DNA of 64,000 nt from Halorussus halophilus. Lineage in GTDB: Archaea > Halobacteriota > Halobacteria > Halobacteriales > Haladaptataceae. Location of the stretch: contig NZ_CP044523.1 in NCBI RefSeq assembly GCF_008831545.1, positions 2,666,001-2,730,000 on the forward strand. Reading direction: 5' to 3'. This document shows, one piece after another, positions 34,427 through 43,541 of the stretch. Positions within the stretch are counted from its first letter, which is position 1; the number at the start of each line of letters is the position of its first letter. The notes below the pieces were generated by a model. It did not search any database. It saw only the letters and a program-made list of their open reading frames with translations, and was not told where the DNA came from. A program made the translations under genes and the position numbers.

Positions 34427-34459
34427 ATTGTGGATGGAATTGAGGGTGGTTCAGGGACG

Positions 34460-35821
34460 CTACAGGTCGATGCCGGCTTCCTCGATGAGGCGCTCGCCGG
34501 ACTCGACGAACCGATCGAACTCCTCGTCGACGAGGTCGTTCAGCAGTTCACCGTCGCGGACGCGGAACTCGCCGTCGACCAGGACGGTGTCGATGTGGGA
34601 CTGGTCAGCCTGGAAGACCGCGGTCTGGACCGGCGAATGCGACGGCGCCGTCATGAAGTCGTTCGTGTCTATCATGACGATGTCGGCGCGCTTGCCAGGA
34701 GTGAGCGTCCCGATCTCGTCTTCCATACCCAGCGCCTTCGCGCCCTCGATCGTCGCCATCTCGAGAGTTTTCTGAGCACTGAGTTCGGTCTCCATGACCT
34801 CCTCGCCCGCCTCAAGTAGGTCCTGATTCTCCAGCATCCGGTGTACCTGCAGGCCGATGCGCATCTGGCTACCCATGTCGCCGGAGACGTTCGAACAGAC
34901 GTCGACGCCCCAGGCTACGCGGCCGCCAGCGTCGAGCACCTTCCCGGTGACGGGGATGCCGTGACCCATCTGCATCTCGACCTCGGGGGTCGACGAGAAG
35001 GTGGCGCCTTGGTCGACGGCGTGCTGGATATCCTCCTGAGAGAAGTGGTTCGCGTGGGCGATGTTCACGTCCGGGCCGAGCATATCCTCGATGGCCCCGA
35101 ATCCCTGGTAGTCTGGGTTGTACTCCGAGGAGGTCCACTGAGCGGCGCCCATGTGGATGGTGGCGATGACGCCCAGGTCACGCGCCAGTTCCAAGTCGCT
35201 GCGGGCGATTTCATCGGTGCAGAAATCCGGCCCTCGGAGCCCGATCGCTAGGCTGAGCAGGTCGTGGTTGCGGATCTCCTCGTTGTAGAGCTCACGGATG
35301 TTCTGCTCGGGGAGGCCGACGTCGCTGTCGTACCACCACTTCGGTGCGTCGTCGCCCGGCGGGCCGTAGGTGTACACCGCGCGCAGTCCAGCGTCCTTCA
35401 GCGCGTCGATGGCCCGTTCGCCGTGTTCGAGCGAGTTAGGGTACGACCAGTCCAGGGCCGTGGTCGTCCCAGTATAGAGCTTCTCCAGCGCACCGAAGAG
35501 GCCGCCGAGGTACATGTCTTCGGGCTGGTAGATGCCGGTGATATTGCCGAGCATGTGCTCAAAGTATTCACCCATGAGTGACCAGTCTCCAGCGATGCCC
35601 CTGACCTGAGTTTGTGCGAGATGAATGTGCGAGTCGACGAAGCCCGGGACCACCACGTGGTCGCTGGCGTCGACGACATCCGCGTCGCCCGCCGTGTCCG
35701 AGAGGTCCTGGCCGATGTCGACGATCTCGCCATCTTCGATGAGAATGTCCCCGTTTTCGAGATTCCCGACATCCTCGTCCAGAGAGACGATGTCTCCGTT
35801 CTGGATCATCTTCCTTGCCAT
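34460..35821 (-). CDS. Amidohydrolase of the chlorohydrolase/AtzA-TrzA type
   Basis: 453 residues. Metal ligands: HxH in VDSHIHLAQ, His in TIHMGAAQW, His in NIAHANHFS, Asp in WGVDVCSN. A small beta-domain wraps the ends (NGDIVSLDED; GKRADIVMIDTND). Such enzymes remove an amino or chloro group from heterocycles, or cleave amides. The ATG at 35821 is preferred to a GTG 6 bp upstream. It is divergent from the tetR gene across a 102-bp gap holding overlapping palindromes, and is probably the operon's first gene. Confidence 0.85.
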   Translation of the reverse strand: MARKMIQNGDIVSLDEDVGNLENGDILIEDGEIVDIGQDLSDTAGDADVVDASDHVVVPGFVDSHIHLAQTQVRGIAGDWSLMGEYFEHMLGNITGIYQPEDMYLGGLFGALEKLYTGTTTALDWSYPNSLEHGERAIDALKDAGLRAVYTYGPPGDDAPKWWYDSDVGLPEQNIRELYNEEIRNHDLLSLAIGLRGPDFCTDEIARSDLELARDLGVIATIHMGAAQWTSSEYNPDYQGFGAIEDMLGPDVNIAHANHFSQEDIQHAVDQGATFSSTPEVEMQMGHGIPVTGKVLDAGGRVAWGVDVCSNVSGDMGSQMRIGLQVHRMLENQDLLEAGEEVMETELSAQKTLEMATIEGAKALGMEDEIGTLTPGKRADIVMIDTNDFMTAPSHSPVQTAVFQADQSHIDTVLVDGEFRVRDGELLNDLVDEEFDRFVESGERLIEEAGIDL

Positions 35822-35847
35822 GTGCACTCACACCATTGTAACCAGTT

Positions 35848-35870
35848 GGTAAAAAATTACCGTGCGGTAA
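35848..35870. promoter_or_regulatory. Overlapping palindromes, likely TetR operator
   Basis: GGTAAAAAATTACC (35848-35861, arms GGTAA/TTACC) overlaps TTACCGTGCGGTAA (35857-35870, arms TTACCG/CGGTAA). Both are perfect inverted repeats sharing the TTACC block. They lie between the divergent amidohydrolase (27 bp away) and tetR (54 bp away) starts, so a bound TetR dimer could block both promoters. Confidence 0.65.
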
Positions 35871-35923
35871 AACGCCTGTTCGAGGAAAAAGCGATAAATG
35901 CCCTGCTCACGCGATTCTCCAGT

Positions 35924-36538
35924 ATGAGCAAATCGGGGACGGGAGACGTGCCGCCGGACACACGGGAGGAGATAATGGAGGCGACCTTCCGAGCCCTGAG
36001 CAAGCACGGCTACTCCAATCTGCGAATGCGCGATATCGGCGAAGAGATGGAGATGACCCGCCAGGTCATCCACTACCACTACGACGGCAAGTACGATCTG
36101 ATGTCGCACTTCCTCGAGTACATCATCGAGCAGTACGAGGGGAGCGTGGAGATCGACGGCGACGCCCCGCCCAGGGAGGAACTCGACGTCCGCATCCACC
36201 GGTGTCTATTCGGACCTGAGTTCGAAGATTTCAGCCACTGGGACCGCATGAAGGTCTACCACGAGCTATTCACCCACGCCCAGAACGACGAGCGTCATCG
36301 CGAAATCTTCAACGAACACTACGGCCGCATCCGGGGGAGTATTACAGAGGTCGTCGAGGACGGCATCGAACAGGGCGTCTTCCGCGACGTCGACGCCGAG
36401 CGGATGGGGCAGATGATCACCGACCTCATTCATGCCGCCCGTGGCCGCAAGCTTTCGCTTGACCAGGAGGATGCTCCCGAACAGACCTGGCGCTCCATCG
36501 ACGAGTTCATATTGGACTCCCTAGTCCGGGAGGAGTGA
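35924..36538 (+). CDS. TetR/AcrR-family regulator
   Basis: 204 residues from MSKSGTGDVPPDTREEIMEA. The N-terminal HTH is typical (TFRALSKHGYSNLRMRDIGE; TRQVIHYHYDGKYDLMSHFL), and the C-terminal half is a helical ligand domain (DRMKVYHELFTHAQNDERHR). It should repress the divergent amidohydrolase-FAH operon and itself until an effector binds. In-frame sequence upstream of 35924 overlaps the operator and is not coding. Confidence 0.9.
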   Translation: MSKSGTGDVPPDTREEIMEATFRALSKHGYSNLRMRDIGEEMEMTRQVIHYHYDGKYDLMSHFLEYIIEQYEGSVEIDGDAPPREELDVRIHRCLFGPEFEDFSHWDRMKVYHELFTHAQNDERHREIFNEHYGRIRGSITEVVEDGIEQGVFRDVDAERMGQMITDLIHAARGRKLSLDQEDAPEQTWRSIDEFILDSLVREE

Positions 36539-37167
36539 GATTTCCCTCGTCTGGCGTGACTGGAATGAAACCTTGTCTCGATAACCACGGAAATATTAAA
36601 GGAAATCTAATTAGCAGATCTGTATGAACACTGTACCGATGTCTTCGGGGGCATTATTCTGAATATAGAGGGTGTATTCAGCAGTCAGGAGTTCTATCCT
36701 TTCTCGTTGAGGTAAAACTCCTCGGGATAAAACACGTTAGCGGAACTCAGGTTAACATGAAGAGCATCTTCAAAAGGGTCTGTGTCGCTAAGACTGAAAC
36801 TCAGCAGATATTCGCCACCTCAATTCCCCGGAAGTTCCATCTCTTTTCGCCTGTCTCCAGAACCTGACGTTCGAATCTTTGTCCGTACCACCTCAAGGGG
36901 TTGTTTTCGTCTATTTACCCCTCGGTTTTATAGGTGAACCGATCTACTTCTTCCACTTTTCTGATAGCCTTCTCTCCAGAAGCGATCACTCTTTCCGACA
37001 TAACTCTATATATCAACAAGATGCAATTAAAGTAGGGTGAATCGCCGTTCCCGCTTAATAGACAGTTGGGGGATGCTCAACACCTGAACGAATTCACCCG
37101 ATATACTAACATCCCTTGTGGGTAACCACCCGCAACGTTGAATGGGCCACTCTGTGAAACTTGGGGC
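36539..37167. other. A+T-rich intergenic region
   Basis: About 630 bp, clearly lower in GC than the catabolic cluster to its left. No frame has haloarchaeal codon bias. Several T-rich tracts (36880-36990) and a TATA-like ctctatatatc (37005-37015) are present. A TATTCAGC string at ~36675 is like the inner part of the solo IS ends, but no terminal repeat accompanies it. Confidence 0.4.
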
Positions 37168-37455
37168 ATGACGACCGTCTGGGAGGTCGCGAGTGAAGCA
37201 GAAATGGGGGACCGCATCAAGTGGATTGGGGAGGATGCTGACGTTAAGAATCCAGAGGCTTCGACCGTTACCCGCATGCTCCGCGAAGATGGGATGATAA
37301 CCGTTGAGGCGGAGGGCCCCGGAGGAGTCGATGTTTGCTTTTGGGTGAAAGAAGATGGCACCTCGAAAGTCCTCCACCAAGGCGACGAGCAGGGCCCCGT
37401 GGATGCGGTGGAACTACTTGACAAGAATATCGGAACGAGACGTTTCTCAGACTAA
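37168..37455 (+). CDS. Small hypothetical protein
   Basis: 95 residues from MTTVWEVASEAEMGDRIKWI, no recognised family. Mixed alpha/beta pattern with VEAEGPGGVDVCFWVKEDG and VDAVELLDKN; acidic and soluble. A competing minus-strand frame has Ser/Pro-rich composition typical of a shadow. The gene stands alone between the catabolic cluster and the conjugation module, just left of a solo IS end. Confidence 0.5.
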   Translation: MTTVWEVASEAEMGDRIKWIGEDADVKNPEASTVTRMLREDGMITVEAEGPGGVDVCFWVKEDGTSKVLHQGDEQGPVDAVELLDKNIGTRRFSD

Positions 37456-37465
37456 TCGATACTGA

Positions 37466-37523
37466 TACGCACGCTGTATTCAGCCTACCAGTCTTGTCAC
37501 ACTCTAAGAGGTTCAACAGAGCC
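37466..37523 (-). repeat. Solo IS5-type left end (copy S4)
   Basis: On the minus strand it begins GGCTCTGTTGAACCTC, close to the true terminal repeat at 28068-28085. It ends at GGCTGAATACAGCGTGCG, which matches copy S1. It sits 50 bp from the stop of the VirB4-like gene and so marks the left edge of the conjugation region. Confidence 0.5.
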
Positions 37524-37572
37524 ACCGAGGTAGCGAGAAGCGGGACAGAATTTGGCAGTACGGAAGAAGGTG

Positions 37573-39504
37573 CTATCGAGTTGGGTCAACAAGTTGCAGT
37601 TCTGTTGGTAGTCCGGTCACTTTCACGGGGAAGTGTCCCTCATCCTCGACACAGACAAGCGCGTGGCTGTATCCACGTTCTCGCGTACCTGGTTTCGCCT
37701 GCCTGAGGAACGTTCCCTCGCGTTCGTTCAGTCCTAGTAGGTTCCGATGCTCCTCGGACAACCCCGGAAGTCGCTGGAGAATCTTGATCGAGGATTCTTT
37801 GGCGAGGACTTCGGCTTTCTCGTGAGCGAAGAAGTCCGCGATTTCCTGTGTGACGAGATGGACGCTCAGGTCATGATGGCGCGAGTGGCGGTACGCCCGG
37901 GCAAGCCAGTCAAGTGAGCCTTCGTTTTCGAGCAGATAGTGGGCTTCGTCGATAACCAATATCACGCGATTCTGCGTCTGCTTCGCACGCTCATACACTG
38001 CATCGAAGAGCAGTTGCATCATCAACGCGATGTCGTGGTCTGCTTCACCCTGCTGGAGGTCCAGGTAGGTGACCTTCGACTCCCTGAGAGTGACTTCTGA
38101 CTGCCCGGCGAGATTCGCAAACTCTCCATCACCCATGAACGGCCGCATCCCAATCCGCAGGTCAGCCGCACGCGTCTCCCACTTTTCGAGTTCCGTCGAA
38201 GTCGGCGTCGTCACCTCGTCTCCCGTCTCCAAAAACGGACGAGCATCCTCAGCCATCTCACCAAGCACAACGAAGACGTCTCGCACTGTGGGACTCTCCT
38301 CGCTGTGAGTTATTGGGTCACGAGTGATTCCGGCACGAGCATAGGTTTCCCTGACTGCGTGTCCGAGGACGGCTCGCGCGTTCGTATCCAAGCCGTCGCC
38401 CTGGGAGTCGAGATGTCCAAAATACGTCTCGAAGAACCCCATGACGCTTTCGAGACGCTGGCCGAACGGGTCGAGGTCCGGCGTTGCTTCGAGGACGGAC
38501 GCAGGTGTCTCTTCGATTTCGAGCGGGTTCAGTCGTCGCTGGCCACCAACAACGATACGGTCACCACCCAAGGTATCTGAGAGACCACGGAACCCATCCA
38601 GTGGGTCAAGCAGAATCAGACTCGTTTCAGGGTCGTTCGCAATTTCGCGCAGACTCAGGAGGTTCGCGGTAACTGATTTTCCGGACCCAATCTTTGCTGC
38701 GGCAAGGACATTATACCCATTTGGGCGCTTGAATCGGTCCACGACCACGGGAGCGTCTGTCGTCGCGTGAAACCCATACAAAACTCCGGTGTCTTCGAGT
38801 ACCGTGGTCGTCGAGAACGGAAACGAGGCGCCGAGTGCGCACCCGAGCATTGGCGTGCGAGCCTCCGGAATCGACTCTGAGATGGTGTCCTTTGCAATTG
38901 GGCTTCCACTGACCACGCCGTCCGCTTGGTTGTAATCAACTGGACGCGTCGTCAGTTGGCGTTTAGCGAGTTCCGTCTGGATGCGTTTCGATACTCGCTC
39001 GACGGTCTGTTTCGTCTCCCCACGAATCGTGATGTATGCAGTGACATCAAAGACTGTCTGAGAGTTATTCGTGAGTTGGCCAAGTAGCTCGCGGTGGTCA
39101 CGGAGACGCCGGTCAGTCAAATCGATGGACGGGTCACCATTCTTCTCCTTCCCTCGACGGACCGTTTCGAGGTCACGAATCGCATTCTCGAACTCACGGA
39201 TTCCCTGCTCTGTCGAACGGGGACTTGCATGCAGTGAGAGGTCTACGTCCGCACTGGGATGTGTCGTAATCGTCTCTAAGAGACCAGGGTCCGCAGCCTT
39301 CGGCCAATCAAGAACGAAGAGGGTGGTCGTCCAGCAGTCGCCCGTACGCATCGCGTCCGACTCCAAGTGGGTACTTGATGGCGCGACGAGTCGCGCGTGC
39401 TGGGTCGTCTCCTCGACGAGAGACTGTCCCGCTGTGTACTCACGCTCAGAACGACTCCCCATAGTACCACTGACGGCTGCCAGAATGGTTTGAAAGAGCG
39501 CCAT
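37573..39504 (-). CDS. virB4: VirB4-like type IV secretion ATPase
   Basis: 643 residues. Walker A is AAKIGSGKSVTAN and Walker B VILVIDEAHYLLENE. YRHSRHHDLSVHLVTQEI and KILQRLPGLSEEHRNLLGLN match the VirB4/TraC C-terminal domain. The N-terminal ~250 residues form the weakly conserved VirB4 front. The enzyme powers assembly of the conjugative channel at the inner face of the membrane. It ends a minus-strand operon of five genes with tight spacing (4 bp after the upstream gene). The start at 39504 gives the expected length. Confidence 0.85.
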   Translation of the reverse strand: MALFQTILAAVSGTMGSRSEREYTAGQSLVEETTQHARLVAPSSTHLESDAMRTGDCWTTTLFVLDWPKAADPGLLETITTHPSADVDLSLHASPRSTEQGIREFENAIRDLETVRRGKEKNGDPSIDLTDRRLRDHRELLGQLTNNSQTVFDVTAYITIRGETKQTVERVSKRIQTELAKRQLTTRPVDYNQADGVVSGSPIAKDTISESIPEARTPMLGCALGASFPFSTTTVLEDTGVLYGFHATTDAPVVVDRFKRPNGYNVLAAAKIGSGKSVTANLLSLREIANDPETSLILLDPLDGFRGLSDTLGGDRIVVGGQRRLNPLEIEETPASVLEATPDLDPFGQRLESVMGFFETYFGHLDSQGDGLDTNARAVLGHAVRETYARAGITRDPITHSEESPTVRDVFVVLGEMAEDARPFLETGDEVTTPTSTELEKWETRAADLRIGMRPFMGDGEFANLAGQSEVTLRESKVTYLDLQQGEADHDIALMMQLLFDAVYERAKQTQNRVILVIDEAHYLLENEGSLDWLARAYRHSRHHDLSVHLVTQEIADFFAHEKAEVLAKESSIKILQRLPGLSEEHRNLLGLNEREGTFLRQAKPGTRERGYSHALVCVEDEGHFPVKVTGLPTELQLVDPTR

Positions 39505-39508
39505 CAAC

Positions 39509-40564
39509 TCACACCTCCACCGTCGAATCGTCAGTGGTGACGAGTCGGGTGCGGAGGCGTTCACGTGCTCGCCCGGAGTCGTACTGGGTGCGGCGGCCAG
39601 TCCACGCTTCTTCCACCCAACTCGCTAGCGTGGCTGCGGTCACTGCTTCCGCAGTACACGACTCTAGGCCACGAATCGCGTCCTCGATGGTTCGCCGTCT
39701 CTCAGTGAGTAACTCGTGCTGGGCGCGTTCTATTTCCTCGTCAGTCAGACGCGTACTCTCCGCGCCAAGGAGACCGAGGAATGGCCCGATAACGGAGACG
39801 GTTTCGAGGCGGGCAAGCGCGCCACGTTCGGCGAGTTGCACCTCATGAATTCGGACGGGAATCAGAATCTGGTATTCACGGACGCTCGTCCCCCGCGTTC
39901 GGAACTCGTGAGGGAGGTCGCGCTGATATACCTTGATGAGTTCCTGGAGTACTTCGTTCTCTCGGACGTCCGGGTCATCCAAGCGTGTGTCGTAGCCTGC
40001 CAGTAAGTCGTCCGTTTCGACGCGGCGTGCTGTCGAGCGAATCTGGATGTCGAACTCAAGCGAGTTCAGTGCTTGACCAAGCGCGTCCGCTGCCGCCTGC
40101 CATTCTTCGTCTGTGGCAAGCGCCATGTTCGCGGGGTCAACTCGGACGCCACCAACGAGCGTGCCATCGTCACGTTCGACTGCATCGCTCTCCGCGTCGA
40201 ACCGAGCAATACCAGTGAGTACCTCCGTCTGTTCGTCTGGAATCTGGCCGACAATCGACCGCTGTTTCGGCGCTCGTTTGAACCGGAGGATTTGCGTGAC
40301 CCACTCTTGCGGGGTGAGGTGGGAAGGCGTGATGACGATGACAACGGCAGTCATAGCGAGTATTCCGAGTGCGCTCAGGATGCCTGCGAGGACTGCGAGG
40401 AGACCGCCGTCAGCGACACCTGCGAGCAGGCACGCGAACGCGAGTGCGACTGCGGGAATGAATGCCTTCAGGTCGCTGAGCGTGTAGTCGGTGTCTATAC
40501 CTGCGATTTCGTCGCCAGCGCCGAACTCATCGAGAACGCGCCGACGTGGATCAGTCTGAGTCAT
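39509..40564 (-). CDS. Two-helix membrane protein of the conjugation module
   Basis: 351 residues. Two adjacent membrane helices occur near residues 30-85 (AVALAFACLLAGVADGGLLA; LGILAMTAVVIVITPSH), then a long soluble domain (LNSLEFDIQIRSTARRVETD; RDLPHEFRTRGTSVREYQIL). Helices followed by a VirB4-front-like domain fit a PrgI/VirB3-type partner of the ATPase; haloarchaeal modules split this function from VirB4. Overlaps its upstream gene by 4 bp (ATGA). No catalytic motif. Confidence 0.6.
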   Translation of the reverse strand: MTQTDPRRRVLDEFGAGDEIAGIDTDYTLSDLKAFIPAVALAFACLLAGVADGGLLAVLAGILSALGILAMTAVVIVITPSHLTPQEWVTQILRFKRAPKQRSIVGQIPDEQTEVLTGIARFDAESDAVERDDGTLVGGVRVDPANMALATDEEWQAAADALGQALNSLEFDIQIRSTARRVETDDLLAGYDTRLDDPDVRENEVLQELIKVYQRDLPHEFRTRGTSVREYQILIPVRIHEVQLAERGALARLETVSVIGPFLGLLGAESTRLTDEEIERAQHELLTERRRTIEDAIRGLESCTAEAVTAATLASWVEEAWTGRRTQYDSGRARERLRTRLVTTDDSTVEV

Positions 40565-41721
40565 AAGTCTGAATCGTTTTCTTCTGGATATTCTGGGTCG
40601 TGCTGTTCGCGTGGTGGGTCGTCTCGGGGGGCGGATATCAGAGTTCGAGTGAAATACGGGAGGTAGGGTCGCCACCCGGTGTGGCGTTCGATAGTCCGTC
40701 GAAGGACGTAGCCAACGCCGACGAGAGGAACGAGGGCGAACCCAGTCTGGGTGAGAGCTTCGGGGAGGAATGTTCGACTGCTGAATGTCGTCGCGATCTC
40801 AACACTACCGAGTGCGAGCGCAAGTCGGGACACTCCCACCCATGGGGTTGGTCGAACCGCGAAGCCGCTCGCGTCCCGGTCTTCACGGAGCGCCGCGCGA
40901 AGGGCGACCGCGACTCCAATACTCCCTGTGAGCCAGAGGAGTGACGCACCAACCCGTGACCCGTCTCGAAGACCGACCGAGAGTGCAAACCAGTCAAGCG
41001 CGCCAATACTTGTGAGGATGCTGAACGCGACGAGGAGCTGCCAGCGCGGATACTTGTAGTCACGGTAGTTCGGGAGGTCGCGGCCACCACCGCGTCGTCG
41101 CTCGCGCTGCACGCCAAGCAAGTACTCACGCTCGCGCTCCGCGACGTGTAATGCATAGGCAGTTGCGAGAGCAGCGACGAGCAACCATGAACGAGTACGT
41201 AGATACGCGCCGGTGGTCCGGAGCGAGTTGCTGACGGTGAGAGTCCACTGAACGCCTGTCTCCACCGAGACGAAGAGCGTTCCAACGAGCGCAACGACGC
41301 TCAGGATAGCTGTGAGGACTACGACGAGTGCGGTTAGTCCGACTGTGAGACGCCGAACGAAGAGCGCGCGGCCAGCGAAGACGAAGAGCCGTGTCTTCTC
41401 GATACCAGTTTTGAGGAGTTTCCTCGCGTAGAGAGTGTTGACGCCCCGAGAAGCATTCCGAAGTCGCTTCGCAGTCTCAATCTTCCGAGCAACCTCTGTC
41501 TCAGGACGCCACTCCATACAGTCGAAACAGACAGTGACGTTATTCTCCACCATGGAGCTAGGTTCGGCTGTATCGAGAGGGTACATCGTATTCCCGACAT
41601 TCCCTCTTGGGAGGACAATAGACCCACAAATTTGGCAGTTGTAATTATCTCGTCGAGAAACGCGAGAGATTAGCTGTTCGTCCTGGTTCGATGAACGAAT
41701 ATTGCCCTCCTCCCCCGTCAT
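40561..41721 (-). CDS. Membrane protein with N-terminal HNH-like zinc motif
   Basis: 386 residues. The first ~75 residues have CQIC and CFDC pairs (YNCQICGSIVLP; TVCFDCMEWRP), like the zinc knuckles of HNH nucleases, but the central His was not identified. At least six hydrophobic segments follow (LTVGLTALVVVLTAILSVVA; LLVAFSILTSIGALDWFAL). The gene overlaps both neighbours by 4 bp, so it belongs to the same operon as the VirB4- and VirB6-like genes. Its role may be envelope assembly; the zinc domain could be purely structural. Confidence 0.55.
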   Translation of the reverse strand: MTGEEGNIRSSNQDEQLISRVSRRDNYNCQICGSIVLPRGNVGNTMYPLDTAEPSSMVENNVTVCFDCMEWRPETEVARKIETAKRLRNASRGVNTLYARKLLKTGIEKTRLFVFAGRALFVRRLTVGLTALVVVLTAILSVVALVGTLFVSVETGVQWTLTVSNSLRTTGAYLRTRSWLLVAALATAYALHVAEREREYLLGVQRERRRGGGRDLPNYRDYKYPRWQLLVAFSILTSIGALDWFALSVGLRDGSRVGASLLWLTGSIGVAVALRAALREDRDASGFAVRPTPWVGVSRLALALGSVEIATTFSSRTFLPEALTQTGFALVPLVGVGYVLRRTIERHTGWRPYLPYFTRTLISAPRDDPPREQHDPEYPEENDSDL

Positions 41722-43535
41722 GGGTCCCTCGTCCTCCCAATGTCCCGGACACTACTCTCGTGTTGCTCATCATATCGAGCAGCACGATATCTGCCATCTT
41801 GGACTATATTTCTGACATCGAATGATTTGCCCTTCTTATCGTCATAGAGGACTACTGCTTCTTCAGAACGTTTCTGAGCAATTCGATTAAATCCGCCTTC
41901 GTCAAGCAGCCATCCGGCACTTGAAGGCCCATCACTCAGAGACCTATATTCTCCTCCACTGTCGAAGTATCCGGCGTCGTACTTGCGCTGGTCCAACTTG
42001 GCTCGGTCTTCGACGCGCTCAAACTGCACGCCGTCAGGAATAGTCTTCGCGTACTCGTTTCGCGGTTGTCCACGAGAACTGCCGCTGGTAGAATTCTCAC
42101 TCGTTCCACCCCCTGCACCAGAGTCCGCAGTCTCTGGCATGCCTCTCTCTGACCCACTCCCGAGTGCTCCGACTGGTGTTTCGCCACTGAGTCCGCCTCC
42201 GAAGCCGCCGCTGTTGTTTCGCGTGAATGGTGAACCTTCGAGGGGGTCGACGCGGGCACCGGCGTTCGATGCGGCCGAGGACGAACTGCGTGCGAATCGG
42301 TTGGAGAGTCGGTCCCGTAGTCCTCCGGAGCGACTGGCGAGTTGTGAGCCGGTTGCGGCGCCGAGCGCGCCTGCTGTGAGCGCCGCAAGTGGCCGCAGGC
42401 GTCTGCTCCCGATATAGAGAAAGATCGGTGAGACGACGGCACAGAACCACATCGCGAGTACGAGGATGATGTACGCGAACGAGTCCACGCCCGCGAAACT
42501 GGAAAGACCAGTATCCAAGGAAGCGTGAATCGCGTTGATGACGGGATACCCGACACCGAGGATGACGGCTGCCGGGAACGGCACGAATACCGAGGGTGCG
42601 AACAGGCCGCGGAGTCGCCGTCCGATACTTGAGATGGGTCGGAAGAGCGAGAACGCGGGCAACGAAAGCGCGATGAACACAGGCATCGCGGGAATGAGTA
42701 CGAACACCGCGAGCCACGAGAGGCCGAAGACGAGCGCAACGACCAAGAATAGTACTCCGGAGGAGAACGCGAGCAGGATGGCTCCGAGTCCGGCAGCGAG
42801 CGCGCTATCGACGATAACTTCGAAGCTCGCAACGATTTCCTCCCCGGCGGGCGCGAACCAGACCGTCAACCCCGACGCGAGATGCAGCAGGAAGGCACAC
42901 CAAATCCACGACCCGAGGATACCGAAGAGCGCGAGCCAGCCCCTGAGTTCGAGTGATTTCGCTTGGCGTGCGGTGGCGATATGACCGGGGAGGAAGACGC
43001 TCGCTCGAAACCCAAGCATGAACAACGCCCAGAGCGCGAGTCCCGCCGGGAGGCCGAGAGTGAGCCAGAGGTCATAGACGGTATCCATGGGTGCGTTCGT
43101 CGGACGGTCCACGAACTCTGGGTCACCATCCGTGAGTGGGACGGGACGACTGACGAGGAACTCCACAGCCCACTCCGCAGTATCCTGTGCGAAGCGAAGG
43201 AAGCTTTCCGCGATGTCTTTGACCGCGCCGAGCATCCCATTACAGATGCTTTTACTGAACGGCCCGAGGTCAGCACACGTCCCCTCATAGGCTGGGTCAC
43301 CCGACTCATTCCCCCGCGGGGTCGTTGGCTCTCCCGATGCCTGAGACGCAGTCGTTGATTCGGGAGTTGTGGTCGTCTCACTCGTCGCGGTGGTCTGCTC
43401 GGTCGCGCTGGAGTCAGTGAGCCCGCCACCGATGGGTTCGATACGCGGCCCCTGTTGTTGGGCGAGCGCTGGCACTGTGAGTACTGCTGTGAGGACGAGG
43501 AGGACAACGATGGAACGGAGCCGGAGCGTGCACAT
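41718..43535 (-). CDS. VirB6/TrbL-like membrane channel protein
   Basis: 605 residues. A signal peptide (VVLLVLTAVLTVPALAQ) leads to a Thr/Ser-rich linker, a soluble segment with CADLGPFSKSICNGM, and at least six membrane helices (residues ~150-400). A long Ser/Gly-rich cytoplasmic tail ends in a charged domain. This is the architecture of VirB6/TrbL conjugative channels. It lies 6 bp after the pilin-like gene and overlaps the next gene by 4 bp. Confidence 0.65.
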   Translation of the reverse strand: MCTLRLRSIVVLLVLTAVLTVPALAQQQGPRIEPIGGGLTDSSATEQTTATSETTTTPESTTASQASGEPTTPRGNESGDPAYEGTCADLGPFSKSICNGMLGAVKDIAESFLRFAQDTAEWAVEFLVSRPVPLTDGDPEFVDRPTNAPMDTVYDLWLTLGLPAGLALWALFMLGFRASVFLPGHIATARQAKSLELRGWLALFGILGSWIWCAFLLHLASGLTVWFAPAGEEIVASFEVIVDSALAAGLGAILLAFSSGVLFLVVALVFGLSWLAVFVLIPAMPVFIALSLPAFSLFRPISSIGRRLRGLFAPSVFVPFPAAVILGVGYPVINAIHASLDTGLSSFAGVDSFAYIILVLAMWFCAVVSPIFLYIGSRRLRPLAALTAGALGAATGSQLASRSGGLRDRLSNRFARSSSSAASNAGARVDPLEGSPFTRNNSGGFGGGLSGETPVGALGSGSERGMPETADSGAGGGTSENSTSGSSRGQPRNEYAKTIPDGVQFERVEDRAKLDQRKYDAGYFDSGGEYRSLSDGPSSAGWLLDEGGFNRIAQKRSEEAVVLYDDKKGKSFDVRNIVQDGRYRAARYDEQHESSVRDIGRTRDP

Positions 43536-43541
43536 CCCAGT

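Noticed and set aside
35612-35923. Upstream extension of the TetR protein
   Set aside because: It would cover the operator and the amidohydrolase start; the HTH protein begins properly at 35924.
37027-37380. Minus-strand frame opposite the small gene at 37168
   Set aside because: Composition unlike haloarchaeal proteins; the plus frame has acidic, structured composition.
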